Below are positions 31,569-41,083 of a stretch of DNA of 64,000 nucleotides, piece after piece. The notes under the pieces were generated by a model. That model was not told the origin of the DNA, searched no databases, and saw only the letters and a program-made list of their open reading frames with translations. Both the position numbers and the translations under genes were made by a program. Positions within the stretch are counted from its first letter, which is position 1; every line of letters begins with the position of its first letter. Source of the DNA: Caballeronia insecticola (GTDB lineage Bacteria; Pseudomonadota; Gammaproteobacteria; Burkholderiales; Burkholderiaceae); NCBI RefSeq assembly GCF_000402035.1, contig NC_021287.1, forward strand, positions 2,852,001 to 2,916,000. The letters run 5' to 3'.

Positions 31569-32234
31569 TCATCCCGCTCCGACGTCAATCTCGACGAGAT
31601 GCCGCTCGGCATCCAGCATGGGAACGGTCAAACGCTCGATACCGAGCACCGCGACGCCTTCCGGCAGACGCGCCACTTCGGCGTCGGGCCGGACACCCTT
31701 CATCGCCAGAATTCGTCCATCGACGGCAACCAGATGACGCGCAAGTGTAACGAAATCCGAGAGCTCTGCGAACGCGCGAGACACGATTACGTCGAATTTT
31801 TCCGGCACGTCGCTACCGGGGCGCAAATTTTCGACTCGGCCCGTGACAACCGCGAGATTTCCGAGCCCCAACTGCACCTTTGCCTGCGACTGAAACGCAG
31901 TCTTCTTGTGGACGATGTCGTTCAACGTGACGCGCACATCGGGCAGGACGATTGCCAACACGATGCCCGGCAACCCACCGCCGGAGCCGACATCCAGCAC
32001 GGTCGACGGATGGCGTGCCGAGACGGCCGGCACGATCGCGAGCGAATCAAGAATGTGTTGGATCATCATCTGCTGCGGATCGCGGATCGCCGTCAGGTTA
32101 TAGACCGCGTTCCACTTGCCGAGCAACGCGACGTAGTCGAGCAGCTTTTGCCGTTGCGAGGAAGACAGCGTAAGGCCGAGCGCGGCGACGCCCTCGTCGA
32201 GCGTTGCCGCCAGGGATGAAGTGCGCTCCGTCAT
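31569..32234 (-). CDS. rsmG: 16S rRNA (guanine527-N7)-methyltransferase RsmG
   Basis: Methylates G527 of 16S rRNA with S-adenosylmethionine. 221 residues. SAM-binding motif [16 protein letters not shown] near residues 79-94, preceded by the family segment [14 protein letters not shown] and followed by VTGRVENL and [10 protein letters not shown]. The start codon overlaps the mnmG stop by 4 bp, so the two are translationally coupled. Confidence 0.97.
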   Translation of the reverse strand: MTERTSSLAATLDEGVAALGLTLSSSQRQKLLDYVALLGKWNAVYNLTAIRDPQQMMIQHILDSLAIVPAVSARHPSTVLDVGSGGGLPGIVLAIVLPDVRVTLNDIVHKKTAFQSQAKVQLGLGNLAVVTGRVENLRPGSDVPEKFDVIVSRAFAELSDFVTLARHLVAVDGRILAMKGVRPDAEVARLPEGVAVLGIERLTVPMLDAERHLVEIDVGAG

Positions 32235-34192
32235 TGAGCCGCCGCCGGATTATCGGTGGACGACTCCCCCGCCGCTCCCCGACCGCGACGCCCTATTCCA
32301 CGCTTCAGGTGAACCATCAGCAGCGAGATTGCAGCCGGCGTGATGCCAGAGATGCGTGAGGCTTGGCCGATCGTTTCAGGGCGATGCTGAATTAGCTTCT
32401 GGCGCGCCTCGAAGGAAAGACCGCGGACCTCGTTGTAGTCGATTCCCTCGGGCAAACGCGTGTTTTCCTGAGCACCGTTTCTGACGATTTCGTCGGCCTG
32501 GCGGTCGATATAGCCTTGGTACTTCACACCGATCTCGATCTGTTCCTTGATCTGCGCCAAAAGTACCGCGTCGTCAGCGAGCGGCATTTCGGGGCCGCAC
32601 ATATTGTCGCGGAGTGCGCAGACTCCGTCATAGGAAACGCCCGGACGGCGCAGGAGATCCGCGAGACTGTATTCGTGATCGATGGGCTTTCCGAGCAGCG
32701 CCGTCGCTTCTTCTGCCGGCAACGTCTTCGGATTGACCCACGTCGAACGGAGACGTTGTGTTTCACGTGAAACAGCATCGCGCTTGCGGCTGAAAGCATC
32801 CCAACGGATGTCGTCCACAACGCCAAGCTCGCGGCCAATCTCCGTCAGGCGCATATCGGCGTTGTCTTCCCGCAGCGACAAGCGATATTCCGCGCGGCTC
32901 GTGAACATGCGATACGGTTCGGACACGCCGCGCGTCACGAGATCGTCCACGAGCACGCCCAGATAGGCTTCATCGCGGCGTGGCGACCAAGGCTCTTTGC
33001 CCTGGACCTGCAAACCGGCGTTGATTCCGGCGAGCAAACCTTGAGCGGCCGCCTCTTCGTAGCCCGTAGTCCCGTTGATCTGCCCGGCAAAGAACAAACC
33101 ACCGATCGCCTTGGTTTCGAGTGAGGCCTTCAACGCCCGCGGATCGAAATAGTCGTATTCGATGGCATAGCCCGGCCGCAGAATATGCGCGTGCTCAAGG
33201 CCGTGCATGGAGCGAACCAGCTCGAGCTGCACGTCGAAGGGAAGGCTCGTCGAAATTCCGTTCGGATAGAACTCGTTCGTCGAGAGCCCTTCCGGTTCCA
33301 GAAAGATCTGGTGCGCATCTTTTGACGCAAAGCGATGGATTTTGTCTTCGATGGACGGACAGTAACGCGGCCCCACTCCCTCGATCACGCCCGTATACAT
33401 CGGCGAGCGGTCAAGGCCCGACCGGATGATGTCGTGCGTTCGCGAATTCGTGTGCGTGACCCAGCACGGCAACTGGCGCGGATGCTGTTCCACTCGGCCA
33501 AGAAACGAAAACACCGGAATCGGATCGAGATCGCCTGGTTGCTCTTCCAGCTTCGAAAAATCGATAGTTCGGCCGTCAATTCGGGGTGGCGTGCCTGTCT
33601 TGAGGCGGCCTTGCGGCAGTTTCAATTCCTTCAGGCGCGCCGAGAGCGATACGGCGGCCGGATCGCCAGCACGTCCGCCGACATAGTTGTTCAAGCCGAC
33701 GTGAATCTTGCCGTCCAGGAAGGTGCCGGCCGTCAAAACCACAGCGCGGGAGCGGAATTTCAGCCCCACTTGCGTGACCGCGCCAACGACGCGATCGCCT
33801 TCGACCATCAGATCATCGACCGCCTGCTGGAAAAGCCACAAATTCGGCTGGTTTTCCAAACGATGGCGGATCGCTTGCTTATAGAGAAGCCGATCGGCCT
33901 GTGCGCGGGTCGCCCGCACCGCTGGGCCCTTCGACGAATTAAGGATACGGAACTGGATGCCCGACTCGTCCGTGGCGGTGGCCATTGCGCCGCCGAGCGC
34001 ATCGACTTCCTTGACCAGATGACCTTTGCCAATGCCGCCAATCGACGGATTGCAGCTCATTTGGCCGAGCGTCTCGATGTTATGGGTCAAAAGCAGGGTT
34101 TTGCAGCCCATGCGTGCGGACGCGAGCGCGGCCTCAGTGCCTGCGTGACCGCCGCCAACGACGATCACATCGAATTCTGTGGGATAAAGCAT
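32231..34192 (-). CDS. mnmG: tRNA uridine-34 carboxymethylaminomethyl synthase subunit MnmG (GidA)
   Basis: FAD-dependent partner of MnmE that modifies uridine 34 in certain tRNAs. 653 residues. N-terminal dinucleotide motif [19 protein letters not shown] near residues 11-29; family signatures [19 protein letters not shown] and [17 protein letters not shown]; the C-terminal helical domain ends in [17 protein letters not shown]. Normal length. A full parS site is embedded in the coding sequence at 32759-32774. It heads the parAB transcript, and mnmC at 60.6 kb acts later in the same tRNA pathway. Confidence 0.98.
   Translation of the reverse strand: MLYPTEFDVIVVGGGHAGTEAALASARMGCKTLLLTHNIETLGQMSCNPSIGGIGKGHLVKEVDALGGAMATATDESGIQFRILNSSKGPAVRATRAQADRLLYKQAIRHRLENQPNLWLFQQAVDDLMVEGDRVVGAVTQVGLKFRSRAVVLTAGTFLDGKIHVGLNNYVGGRAGDPAAVSLSARLKELKLPQGRLKTGTPPRIDGRTIDFSKLEEQPGDLDPIPVFSFLGRVEQHPRQLPCWVTHTNSRTHDIIRSGLDRSPMYTGVIEGVGPRYCPSIEDKIHRFASKDAHQIFLEPEGLSTNEFYPNGISTSLPFDVQLELVRSMHGLEHAHILRPGYAIEYDYFDPRALKASLETKAIGGLFFAGQINGTTGYEEAAAQGLLAGINAGLQVQGKEPWSPRRDEAYLGVLVDDLVTRGVSEPYRMFTSRAEYRLSLREDNADMRLTEIGRELGVVDDIRWDAFSRKRDAVSRETQRLRSTWVNPKTLPAEEATALLGKPIDHEYSLADLLRRPGVSYDGVCALRDNMCGPEMPLADDAVLLAQIKEQIEIGVKYQGYIDRQADEIVRNGAQENTRLPEGIDYNEVRGLSFEARQKLIQHRPETIGQASRISGITPAAISLLMVHLKRGIGRRGRGAAGESSTDNPAAAQ
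32759..32774. promoter_or_regulatory. parS: parS centromere site inside mnmG
   Basis: A perfect 16-bp palindrome TGTTTCACGTGAAACA matching the conserved bacterial parS consensus. It is encoded within mnmG (the protein segment reads LFHVKH in another frame), 2.1 kb upstream of parB. Confidence 0.95.
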
Positions 34193-34290
34193 CGGAGATT
34201 TCGTGTGCGAACGACACGAACCTGAAGAAGGAATATCGTTGAATTATAACGGGTTCCCTTCTATCTCGAATTCAGCCATTTGGCTAAGGA

Positions 34291-34326
34291 CGAAAAAATG
34301 GCGTGTTTCACGTGAAACACGCCATT
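34291..34326 (-). terminator. Intrinsic terminator of the first liv cluster, built on parS
   Basis: Read on the minus strand, the 30-bp palindrome folds as a stem ending in GCCATT and is followed directly by a run of T (six A at 34293-34298 on the plus strand). It sits 24 bp after the stop of the livF-type gene. Confidence 0.7.
34297..34326. promoter_or_regulatory. parS: parS centromere site within a 30-bp palindrome
   Basis: Core TGTTTCACGTGAAACA at 34304-34319, flanked by AATGGCG on the left and CGCCATT on the right, so the whole 30 bp is perfectly palindromic. It lies between mnmG and the livF-type gene. Confidence 0.95.
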
Positions 34327-34349
34327 GACCGCCACCGCGCTTGTCGCGT

Positions 34350-35105
34350 TTATGCGACCTTTTTTGTCAGCCCGAGATAAGTCTCGATCACCTGAGGATT
34401 GTGCTGAAGTTCATCGGCATTCCCTTCCAGCGCGAATTCGCCCGTTTCGAGCACGTATCCATAGTCCGAGATCTGTAGCGCGGCACGGGCATTCTGCTCA
34501 ATCAGTAGCGTCGCCACGCCTGTCTGCCGAAGCGCGCTGATGATGTGAAATATCTCCTTCACGATAAGCGGCGCCAAACCGAGACTTGGCTCATCCAGCA
34601 TCAGCAACTGTGGTTTGCCCATCAACGCCCTTCCTACCGCCAGCATCTGCCGCTCGCCGCCAGATAACGTTCCAGCCGCTTGCTTGCGGCGTTCCTTGAG
34701 CCGGGGAAACAATTCGAACACGTGATCAAGCTGATCGAGAAAATTTCGCTCCCCCGCCCGCTTGCGCCGATAAGCGCCGAGAATCAAATTGTCTTCCACC
34801 GCCATGGTCGCGAACAACTCGCGCTTCTCCGGGACGAGGCACATTCCACGTGCGACGCGACGTTCGATTGGGAGCGCGGAGATATCCTCGTTGAGATACC
34901 GCACCGCGCCCTTCGCGTGCCCCGTCTGCGGCAGCGCGCCCATGATTGCGTTAAGCAGCGTCGACTTGCCTGCGCCATTCGGACCGATCACCGAGACGAT
35001 CTGCCCCGCGCCGACGGTCAACGTGCCGTCGTGCAGCGCTTCCACTTTGCCATAGCGCACTGACAGCCCATCGACCTGCAAAATTGGATCTACATTTGTC
35101 ATCAT
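34350..35105 (-). CDS. Branched-chain-type ABC transporter ATPase (LivF-like), cluster 1
   Basis: A 251-residue cytosolic ATPase. Walker A GPNGAGKSTLLNAIMG near residues 40-55, signature LSGGERQMLAVGRALM, Walker B LLMLDEPSLGLAPL, H-loop LLIEQNA. The motif SLGLAP and the C-terminal VIETYLGL are typical of LivF. It overlaps the upstream fused gene by 4 bp (ATGA), so translation is coupled. Last gene of cluster 1. Confidence 0.94.
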   Translation of the reverse strand: MMTNVDPILQVDGLSVRYGKVEALHDGTLTVGAGQIVSVIGPNGAGKSTLLNAIMGALPQTGHAKGAVRYLNEDISALPIERRVARGMCLVPEKRELFATMAVEDNLILGAYRRKRAGERNFLDQLDHVFELFPRLKERRKQAAGTLSGGERQMLAVGRALMGKPQLLMLDEPSLGLAPLIVKEIFHIISALRQTGVATLLIEQNARAALQISDYGYVLETGEFALEGNADELQHNPQVIETYLGLTKKVA

Positions 35106-36886
35106 TCCACCCCGCCCAGATACGCTTCCAGAACCGCCGGGTCCTTCTGAACGTCCTTCGGCAATCCTTCCGCGATCTTCGTGCCGAATTCCATCACCAC
35201 AAGACGGTCGGCGAGATTCATCACGAAGTCCATGTCGTGCTCGACGAGCAGAATACTCATGCCCTCCGCGCGCAGCTTCCTCAGCAAGTCCGCGAGTTGC
35301 AGCTTCTCCTGATAACGCAGGCCAGCCGCGGGCTCATCGAGCAATAACAAAGTCGGATCGCAGCACAGCGCGCGCGCGATTTCGAGAATCCGCTGCTGAC
35401 CCAGCGCGAGACTACCCGCCTCGCTGTAGATGTGCTTGTCCAGACCCACGCGTGCGATCTGTCGCGCTGCCTCCGACATCAGCCGCGCCTCTTCGGCCGC
35501 GTTGAGCCGAGCGATACTGCGCCAAACGCCCGTATTGCCCCGCAGATGCGCGCCGATGGCAACGTTCTCCAGCACCGTCATGCCGGGCAGCATCTTGACG
35601 TGCTGAAACGTCCGTCCGATACCGCGTTTGACGATTTCACGTGAAGTCAGCTTTTCGATGCGCTCACCGTGTAAGCTGATTGCGCCGCCCGTCGCTTGCA
35701 GCACCCCCGTGACGAGATTGAACGTCGTGGATTTACCCGCGCCATTCGGCCCGATCAAACCGATGATTTCGCCCGCCTTGACGTCGAAACTCACATCGTT
35801 GACGGCCACGAGGCCGCCGAACTGCTTGCGCGCCTTCTCGACGACGAGCAGCGGCTCGCCCGCCACCGGCTTGCTGCGTTGCGGCAACGGCTCGCCATGC
35901 TCCGGCACATGCGCGCGCGGCCCACGCGGAAAGAGTCGCGCGACGAACGGCCACACGCCCTGCCGCGCGTACTGAAGCAGCAACACCATCAAAACGCCGA
36001 AGACGATGATTTCGAAATTGCCGTTCGCGCCCAGCAGCTTCGGCAGCAAGGTCTGCAAATAGTCCTGCAGAACGGTGAGAATGGTCGCACCGAGAATCGC
36101 ACCCCAGACATGCGAGACGCCGCCGACAACCGCCATAAACAGGAACTCGATGCCGTGGTTCAGCCCGAATGGCGTCGGGTTCACCGCGCGCTGCAAATGG
36201 GCATACAAAAAGCCCGAAATAGCCGCCAGCACCGCCGCGTAGACGAAAATGACCACGCGCATCCACGCGGTATTGATGCCCATCGCTTCCGCCATCGTGC
36301 CGCCGCCGCGCAGCGCACGAATCGCCCGTCCGGGTCGGCTATTAAGCAGATTCTGAACAGAGATCACCGCCAGCAGCACCACGACCCAGATCAGGTAATA
36401 GATGCTGCGTCCCGACTCGAGCTGCCAGCCGAACACGTTGAGCACGGGAATGCCGTTGATGCCGTCGTACTTGCCGAGCATTTCCATGTTCCCGAACAGG
36501 TAGAACAGCGACAAGCCCCACGCGATCGTCCCAAGCGGCAGAAAATGCCCGGAGAGCCGCATCGTGATGAGCCCGAGCAGCAGCGCGATAAACGCCGTCA
36601 GCACGACGCCGGCGATCAGCGCAAGCCAGGGCGACACGCCATAGCTCGTCGTCAGAAAGGCCGTGGCATAGGCGCCGACGCCGACGAACGCAGCCTGACC
36701 GAAGCTCGTCATGCCGCCGATGCCCGTCAGCAATACGAGCCCGATCGCGACGATCGAATACAAGCCGATGTAGTTCAACAGCGTGATCCAGTATTCGGGC
36801 ACGGCAACCGGACGCGGCAGCACGGGCAACGCGAAGACGATCAGCAGGAAGATCCAGAAGAATCGATATCGATGCAGGAATTTCAT
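35102..36886 (-). CDS. Fused branched-chain-type ABC permease and ATPase (LivM-LivG)
   Basis: A 594-residue fusion. Residues about 1-320 are a LivM permease with eight or more hydrophobic helices and the loop GRAIRALRGGGTMAEAMGIN. Residues about 345-594 are a LivG ATPase: Walker A GPNGAGKSTTFNLVTG near 380, a non-standard signature SLALGQQRILEIARAL in place of LSGGQ, Walker B LLLLDEPAAGLR, H-loop LLVEHDMDFV. The join is a Pro/Arg-rich linker (PRGPRAHVPEHGEP). It starts 4 nt after the livH-type stop. Separate genes are usual; fusions of this kind also occur in related bacteria. Confidence 0.92.
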   Translation of the reverse strand: MKFLHRYRFFWIFLLIVFALPVLPRPVAVPEYWITLLNYIGLYSIVAIGLVLLTGIGGMTSFGQAAFVGVGAYATAFLTTSYGVSPWLALIAGVVLTAFIALLLGLITMRLSGHFLPLGTIAWGLSLFYLFGNMEMLGKYDGINGIPVLNVFGWQLESGRSIYYLIWVVVLLAVISVQNLLNSRPGRAIRALRGGGTMAEAMGINTAWMRVVIFVYAAVLAAISGFLYAHLQRAVNPTPFGLNHGIEFLFMAVVGGVSHVWGAILGATILTVLQDYLQTLLPKLLGANGNFEIIVFGVLMVLLLQYARQGVWPFVARLFPRGPRAHVPEHGEPLPQRSKPVAGEPLLVVEKARKQFGGLVAVNDVSFDVKAGEIIGLIGPNGAGKSTTFNLVTGVLQATGGAISLHGERIEKLTSREIVKRGIGRTFQHVKMLPGMTVLENVAIGAHLRGNTGVWRSIARLNAAEEARLMSEAARQIARVGLDKHIYSEAGSLALGQQRILEIARALCCDPTLLLLDEPAAGLRYQEKLQLADLLRKLRAEGMSILLVEHDMDFVMNLADRLVVMEFGTKIAEGLPKDVQKDPAVLEAYLGGVE

Positions 36887-36890
36887 CGGC

Positions 36891-37946
36891 TTATTCCTCG
36901 TCCTCGTCCGAATGCGGGCTTGCCAGGCTTCGCCACAGCAGCACCGGAATAATCAGCGTGAAGACGATCACCTCCTTGTACGCGCTCGCCCAGAACGACG
37001 AATACGATTCGAGCAGCCCTACCAGCAGCGACCCCGCCGCCGCGAGCGGATAGCTCACCAGACCACCGACGATGGCGCCCACGAAACCCTTCAGACCGAT
37101 CAGGAAGCCCGAGTCGTAGTAGATGGTCGTGATCGGCGCGACGAGCACGCCGCACAGTGCGCCCAGGCCCGCCGCGAGCGTGAACGCGAGGCGCCCTGCC
37201 TGCGTCGTGCCAATGCCCACGAGCCGCGCTCCCAGACGATTCACCGAGGTCGCGCGCAACGCCTTGCCGGAGATCGAGCGATCGAAGTAGAAGTACAGCG
37301 CGACGATCAATACGACCGCCGTGCCGACCACCCACAGGCTCTGCCCGGAGATCGACACACTGCCCAGGTTGAACGTGGCATCGGAGAACGCGGTCGTGCG
37401 CGACCCTTCCGCGCCGAACATGACGAGCCCGAGCCCGACCATCGCGAAGTGCACCGCGACCGCGACGATCAACAGCAGCAGCGTGCTCGCCTCCGCGATC
37501 GGTTCATACGCAAGCCGATAGACGAACGGACCCATCGGCACGACGATCAGCAGCGTCAGTGCAATCTGCGCGATCATCGGCAGCGAAACGGTGAAGACGG
37601 CCTGCGTGAGTCCCCACACGGCGACGGGAAAGAGCAAATACTTTCCCGCCAGCACGGCAAGCAGGCGCCCGATCTGGTGATATCGCGCAGGATGACGAAC
37701 GATGCCCGCCACTTCCGCGACGAAACAGCCGACGCCCATCGCGATGAGCAAATAGCAGGTGGCGGGCAGCTTCTGCGTTTGCAGCGCGGCCAGCGTGAGC
37801 GCGCCATACGCGACGAACTCGCCCTGCGGAATGAAAATGACGCGCGTCACGGAGAACACGAGCACCAGCGCGAGCGCGAGCAACGCGTAGATCGCACCCG
37901 TGGTGATGCCGTCCTGCGCGAGAATCGCCGCAATCGATAAGTCCAT
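36891..37946 (-). CDS. Branched-chain-type ABC transporter permease (LivH-like), cluster 1
   Basis: A 351-residue permease of the LivH family. The N-terminus has the typical [20 protein letters not shown] and [14 protein letters not shown], about eight to nine membrane helices follow, and the cytoplasmic loop [21 protein letters not shown] contacts the ATPase. It has an acidic C-terminus (SDEDEE). It is longer than the roughly 290-residue norm because of an extra central hydrophobic segment. It precedes the fused LivM-LivG gene by 4 bp. Confidence 0.92.
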   Translation of the reverse strand: MDLSIAAILAQDGITTGAIYALLALALVLVFSVTRVIFIPQGEFVAYGALTLAALQTQKLPATCYLLIAMGVGCFVAEVAGIVRHPARYHQIGRLLAVLAGKYLLFPVAVWGLTQAVFTVSLPMIAQIALTLLIVVPMGPFVYRLAYEPIAEASTLLLLIVAVAVHFAMVGLGLVMFGAEGSRTTAFSDATFNLGSVSISGQSLWVVGTAVVLIVALYFYFDRSISGKALRATSVNRLGARLVGIGTTQAGRLAFTLAAGLGALCGVLVAPITTIYYDSGFLIGLKGFVGAIVGGLVSYPLAAAGSLLVGLLESYSSFWASAYKEVIVFTLIIPVLLWRSLASPHSDEDEE

Positions 37947-38091
37947 ACTTCCTCTTCGAAGCTCTCTGAAACAGACGGATCAAAAGCGCATCCGCCGGAA
38001 CATGGTCAAAGCGGCGCGCCGTTGCCGGTGCGCCGCCGAATCATCTCGAAATTAGGAGACGAGAACGCGCGGTCAAGCGCGTTCCGTCACG

Positions 38092-39264
38092 TCAGTCGTT
38101 CAGCAACTTCCACTTGCCGTCGACGATCTGCACCATGACGCGTGCGCGATTGTCGAAGCCGTTGTGATCGTTCGGCGTCGTGTTCATGATGCCGTGCGAC
38201 ACCGGAAGATCCTTCAGGTTTTCCAGCGCGGCGCGCAGCGCTTCGCGGAATTCCGGCGTACCCGGCTGGCCTTTCTTGAGCGCCTCGGGAATCGCACGCT
38301 GCAGCATCTGGCCCGCGTCCCACGCGTGGCCGCCGAACGTCGACAGCGATCCCGCGCCGTTGGCCTTCTCGTACGCGTCCTTGTACGCCGCCGACGACTT
38401 CTTCACCGGATTGCCCTCCGGCAATTGCTCGGTCACGAGCACCGGACCGGCGGGCAGAATCTCGCCCTCGCAATCCTTGCCGCACACGCGCAGGAAGTCG
38501 TTATTGGCGACGCCGTGCGTCTGATAGACCTTGCCCTTATAGCCGCGCTCCTTCAGCGCCTTCGCCGGCAGCGCCGACGGCGTACCCGCGCCCGCGATCA
38601 GCACCGCGTCCGGATTCGCGCCCATCGTCTTCAGAACCTGGCCGGTGACCGAAGTGTCGGTGCGGTTATAGCGCTCGTTCGTGACGATCTTCAGCTTGTG
38701 CGCCGTGGCCGCCGCGTTGAAGACGTTGTACCAGCCGTCGCCGTATGCATCCGCGAAGCCGATGAAGCCCACCGTCTTCACGCCGTGCTTCTCCATATAG
38801 CTCGCAATTGCATCGGCCATCAGCGCGTCGTTCTGCGGCGTCTTGAAGACCCACGCTTTCTTGGCGTCCATCGGCGCGATGATCGCGGCGGACGCGGCCA
38901 TCGAAATCATCGGCGTCTTGCCTGCTGCTGCGGCGTCGATCATTGCGAGCGAGTTGGGCGTCACAGTCGAGCCGACGATCGCATCGACGTGATCCTCGTC
39001 GATCAGCTTGCGCGTGTTCTGCACGGCGCGGCTCGTGTCGGAGCCGTCATCGAGCACGATGTACTCGACCGATTTCCCGCCGATCTCTTTCGGCAACAAC
39101 GCGACCGTGTTTTTCTCGGGAATCCCGAGCGATGCGGCCGGTCCCGTCGCCGAGAGCGTCACGCCGATCTTCACCTGCGCGAACGCCGCGCCCGCGCCCG
39201 CCAGCACGCTGCCTGCGATGGCCAGCGCGATGCCCGTCTTGATCCATGCTTTCTTCGTTTTCAT
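38092..39264 (-). CDS. ABC transporter substrate-binding protein, cluster 1 (second of a tandem pair)
   Basis: A 390-residue periplasmic binding protein (Peripla_BP_6 type). Signal peptide about 1-29 with GAAFAQ at the cleavage site; mature start VKIGVTLSATGPAASLGIPEKN. Two conserved cysteines in RVCGKDCEG probably form a disulfide. It aligns along its full length with the neighbouring paralogue at 39573-40751. ATG at 39264 follows GGAGACAGC; an in-frame start 12 codons earlier overlaps that site. It lies 145 bp before livH. The ligand is unknown; the family takes amino acids, amides and aromatic acids. Confidence 0.92.
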   Translation of the reverse strand: MKTKKAWIKTGIALAIAGSVLAGAGAAFAQVKIGVTLSATGPAASLGIPEKNTVALLPKEIGGKSVEYIVLDDGSDTSRAVQNTRKLIDEDHVDAIVGSTVTPNSLAMIDAAAAGKTPMISMAASAAIIAPMDAKKAWVFKTPQNDALMADAIASYMEKHGVKTVGFIGFADAYGDGWYNVFNAAATAHKLKIVTNERYNRTDTSVTGQVLKTMGANPDAVLIAGAGTPSALPAKALKERGYKGKVYQTHGVANNDFLRVCGKDCEGEILPAGPVLVTEQLPEGNPVKKSSAAYKDAYEKANGAGSLSTFGGHAWDAGQMLQRAIPEALKKGQPGTPEFREALRAALENLKDLPVSHGIMNTTPNDHNGFDNRARVMVQIVDGKWKLLND

Positions 39265-39509
39265 TGCTGTCTCCAAACGCGACTTGCTCGTTTTTTGCAA
39301 ACACGCACCTTGCGATGCGCTGCTGCGAGTTGTTATCGATGCGGCTTGCCTGGCGTGATCCAGAGCCGCCCCAATCTATGTACCGCTTCACTGCATGCCA
39401 AGGCGAGTTTTCCCTGACCGTTGCGCGGCTGCGCGCGAGGCTCTGCGCCCTCTTCCTTCGCCGCCACTTTTCACTGCCCCACACAGAAAAAACCGCAGAA
39501 AAACCGCAG

Positions 39510-39542
39510 AAAAAAAGGCGCGTTCTCTTGCAACGCGCCTTT
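39510..39542 (-). terminator. Intrinsic terminator between tandem binding-protein genes
   Basis: Stem GGCGCGTT/AACGCGCC with a CTCTTGC loop, extended by A/T pairs, and seven A on the plus strand giving a minus-strand U tract. It follows the 39573-40751 gene, so that gene can be transcribed apart from the rest of cluster 1. Confidence 0.85.
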
Positions 39543-39572
39543 GTCTCCGAATCAGTTCATATGCGTTTTCCG

Positions 39573-40751
39573 TCAGTTGCCCGAGAGCTTCCACTTGCCG
39601 CCGACGATCTCGACCATCACGCGCGCGCGCTGATCCAGTCCGGAGTGGTCGTTGGGGCTCATATTGAAGATGCCGTGCGACGCTGGCAGATTCTTCGTCT
39701 CTTCGATAGCCGCGCGCAACGCTTCGCGGAACGCCGGCGTGCCGGGCTGGCCCTTCTTCAGCGCGACGGGAATCGCGCGCTGCAAGATGAGGCCCGCGTC
39801 CCACGCATGGCCGCCGAAAGTCGACACCGAGCCTGCACCGTACGCGCCTTCATACGCTTTCTTGTACGTGAGCGCGGCCTGCTTTACGGGATTGCTGTCC
39901 GGCAATTGCTCCGCGACGAGCAGCGGACCCGCGGGCAGGAACGTGCCTTCGCAGTCCTTGCCGCACACGCGCAGGAAATCGTTATTGGCGACGCCGTGCG
40001 TCTGATAGATCTTGCCCTTGTAGCCGCGCTCCTTGAGCGTCTTTTGCGGCAGCGCCGCCGGCGTGCCCGCGCCCGCGATCAGCACCGCGTCCGCGTTCTG
40101 CGACATCATCTTGAGCACCTGGCCCGTGACGGATGCATCGTTGCGCGCGAATCGCTCGTTCGCGACGACCTTCAGCTTCGCGAGATCGGCCGCCTTCGAG
40201 AACTCCTTGAACCAGCTCTCGCCATAAGCATCCGAGAAGCCGATGAACGCGACCGTCTTCACGCCGTGATTCGACATATGCTGCGCGATCGCGGTGGCCA
40301 TCAGGATGTCGTTCTGCGGCGTCTTGAACACCCACGCGCGCTTGGCGTCCATCGGCTCGACAATACTTGCGGCGGCGGCCATGGAGATCATTGGCGTTTG
40401 CGTTTCCGCGGCGATGTCGATCATTGCGAGCGAGTTCGGCACGACCGTCGAACCGACGAGCGCATCGACGTGGTCTTCGCTCGTGAGCTTGCGTGCGTTC
40501 TTGACGGCCTGGGTGGAATCGGTGGCGTCATCGAGCACGATGTACTGCATTTTTTGCCCCGCGACTTCCTTCGGCAACAATGCAATGGTGTTCTTTTCGG
40601 GAATGCCGAGCGATGCGGCCGGACCCGTTGCCGATACCGTCACTCCGATTTTCACATCTGCAAGAACCTGATTGCTGAATACCGCGGAGAAACCGATGGA
40701 AACTGCCGCGACGGCCATTGCGACCGCCTTGCCGCGTAAAGCCAACTTCAT
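39573..40751 (-). CDS. ABC transporter substrate-binding protein, cluster 1 (first of a tandem pair)
   Basis: A 392-residue binding protein and close paralogue of the next gene. Signal peptide about 1-31 (VFSNQVLA then DVKIG). Shared blocks include ATGPAASLGIPEKNT, KTPQND, GVANNDFLRVCGKDCEG and FGGHAWDAG. It is followed by its own terminator, unlike its paralogue. Two receptors feeding one permease would widen ligand range (inference). The upstream 537-bp region contains a further terminator. Confidence 0.92.
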   Translation of the reverse strand: MKLALRGKAVAMAVAAVSIGFSAVFSNQVLADVKIGVTVSATGPAASLGIPEKNTIALLPKEVAGQKMQYIVLDDATDSTQAVKNARKLTSEDHVDALVGSTVVPNSLAMIDIAAETQTPMISMAAAASIVEPMDAKRAWVFKTPQNDILMATAIAQHMSNHGVKTVAFIGFSDAYGESWFKEFSKAADLAKLKVVANERFARNDASVTGQVLKMMSQNADAVLIAGAGTPAALPQKTLKERGYKGKIYQTHGVANNDFLRVCGKDCEGTFLPAGPLLVAEQLPDSNPVKQAALTYKKAYEGAYGAGSVSTFGGHAWDAGLILQRAIPVALKKGQPGTPAFREALRAAIEETKNLPASHGIFNMSPNDHSGLDQRARVMVEIVGGKWKLSGN

Positions 40752-41008
40752 TGATTTGCGCCCCGTAAAATCGTGTGTCTGCGTGAATAACCGCTCGCGA
40801 ATTTGCCCGAGTTTTACACCGCCGATGAATCACCGACCAACTGGTCGGGAAATGCAGTTTAGCGGAGGAAAGTGCCGTGCAGCAAGCGTTTTGAAGGGAT
40901 TCCGGCGCACTTCGACGGCGTTTTTTCAACGCGTCTGCAACGCTTTCGCGTAATGCCGAAAATCCTCGGGAAAACCCCGCCTTAAAATGACTGCGGGATT
41001 TATTCGTA

Positions 41009-41083
41009 TTATCGATGGGGAATAAAAAAAGCGCTGTTGGAATCATCCAACAGCGCTTTTCGGTCGGGCACTTTGTGCCTCAT
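41009..41083 (-). CDS. Candidate 24-residue small ORF running through a terminator
   Basis: The ATG at 41083 sits 3 nt after GAGGAGAC (minus strand), a near-ideal ribosome binding site. The product begins MRHKVPDRKALLDD and ends FFIPHR before TAA. The 18-codon ORF upstream (starting MRPSSVAPRFFEV) ends in ATGA, overlapping the start codon. Codons 8-20 form the stem of the terminator, so a translating ribosome would disrupt it. It may be a leader peptide or a chance ORF. Confidence 0.3.
   Translation of the reverse strand: MRHKVPDRKALLDDSNSAFFIPHR
41024..41060 (-). terminator. Strong intrinsic terminator between liv clusters
   Basis: Stem AAAGCGCTGTTGG/CCAACAGCGCTTT with an AATCAT loop, 13 bp without mismatch. 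Seven A on the plus strand give a minus-strand U tract, and TTTT follows on the plus side. Confidence 0.9.

Noticed and set aside
35633..35648. Third parS-like sequence GATTTCACGTGAAGTC
   Set aside because: Only the central 11 bp match; the outer positions differ from the consensus on both sides, and it lies in the coding sequence of the fused transporter gene. Too degenerate to call.
38062..38083. Hairpin GAACGCGC/GCGCGTTC after the first liv receptor gene as a terminator
   Set aside because: The stem is good but there is no T run, so an intrinsic terminator is not supported.
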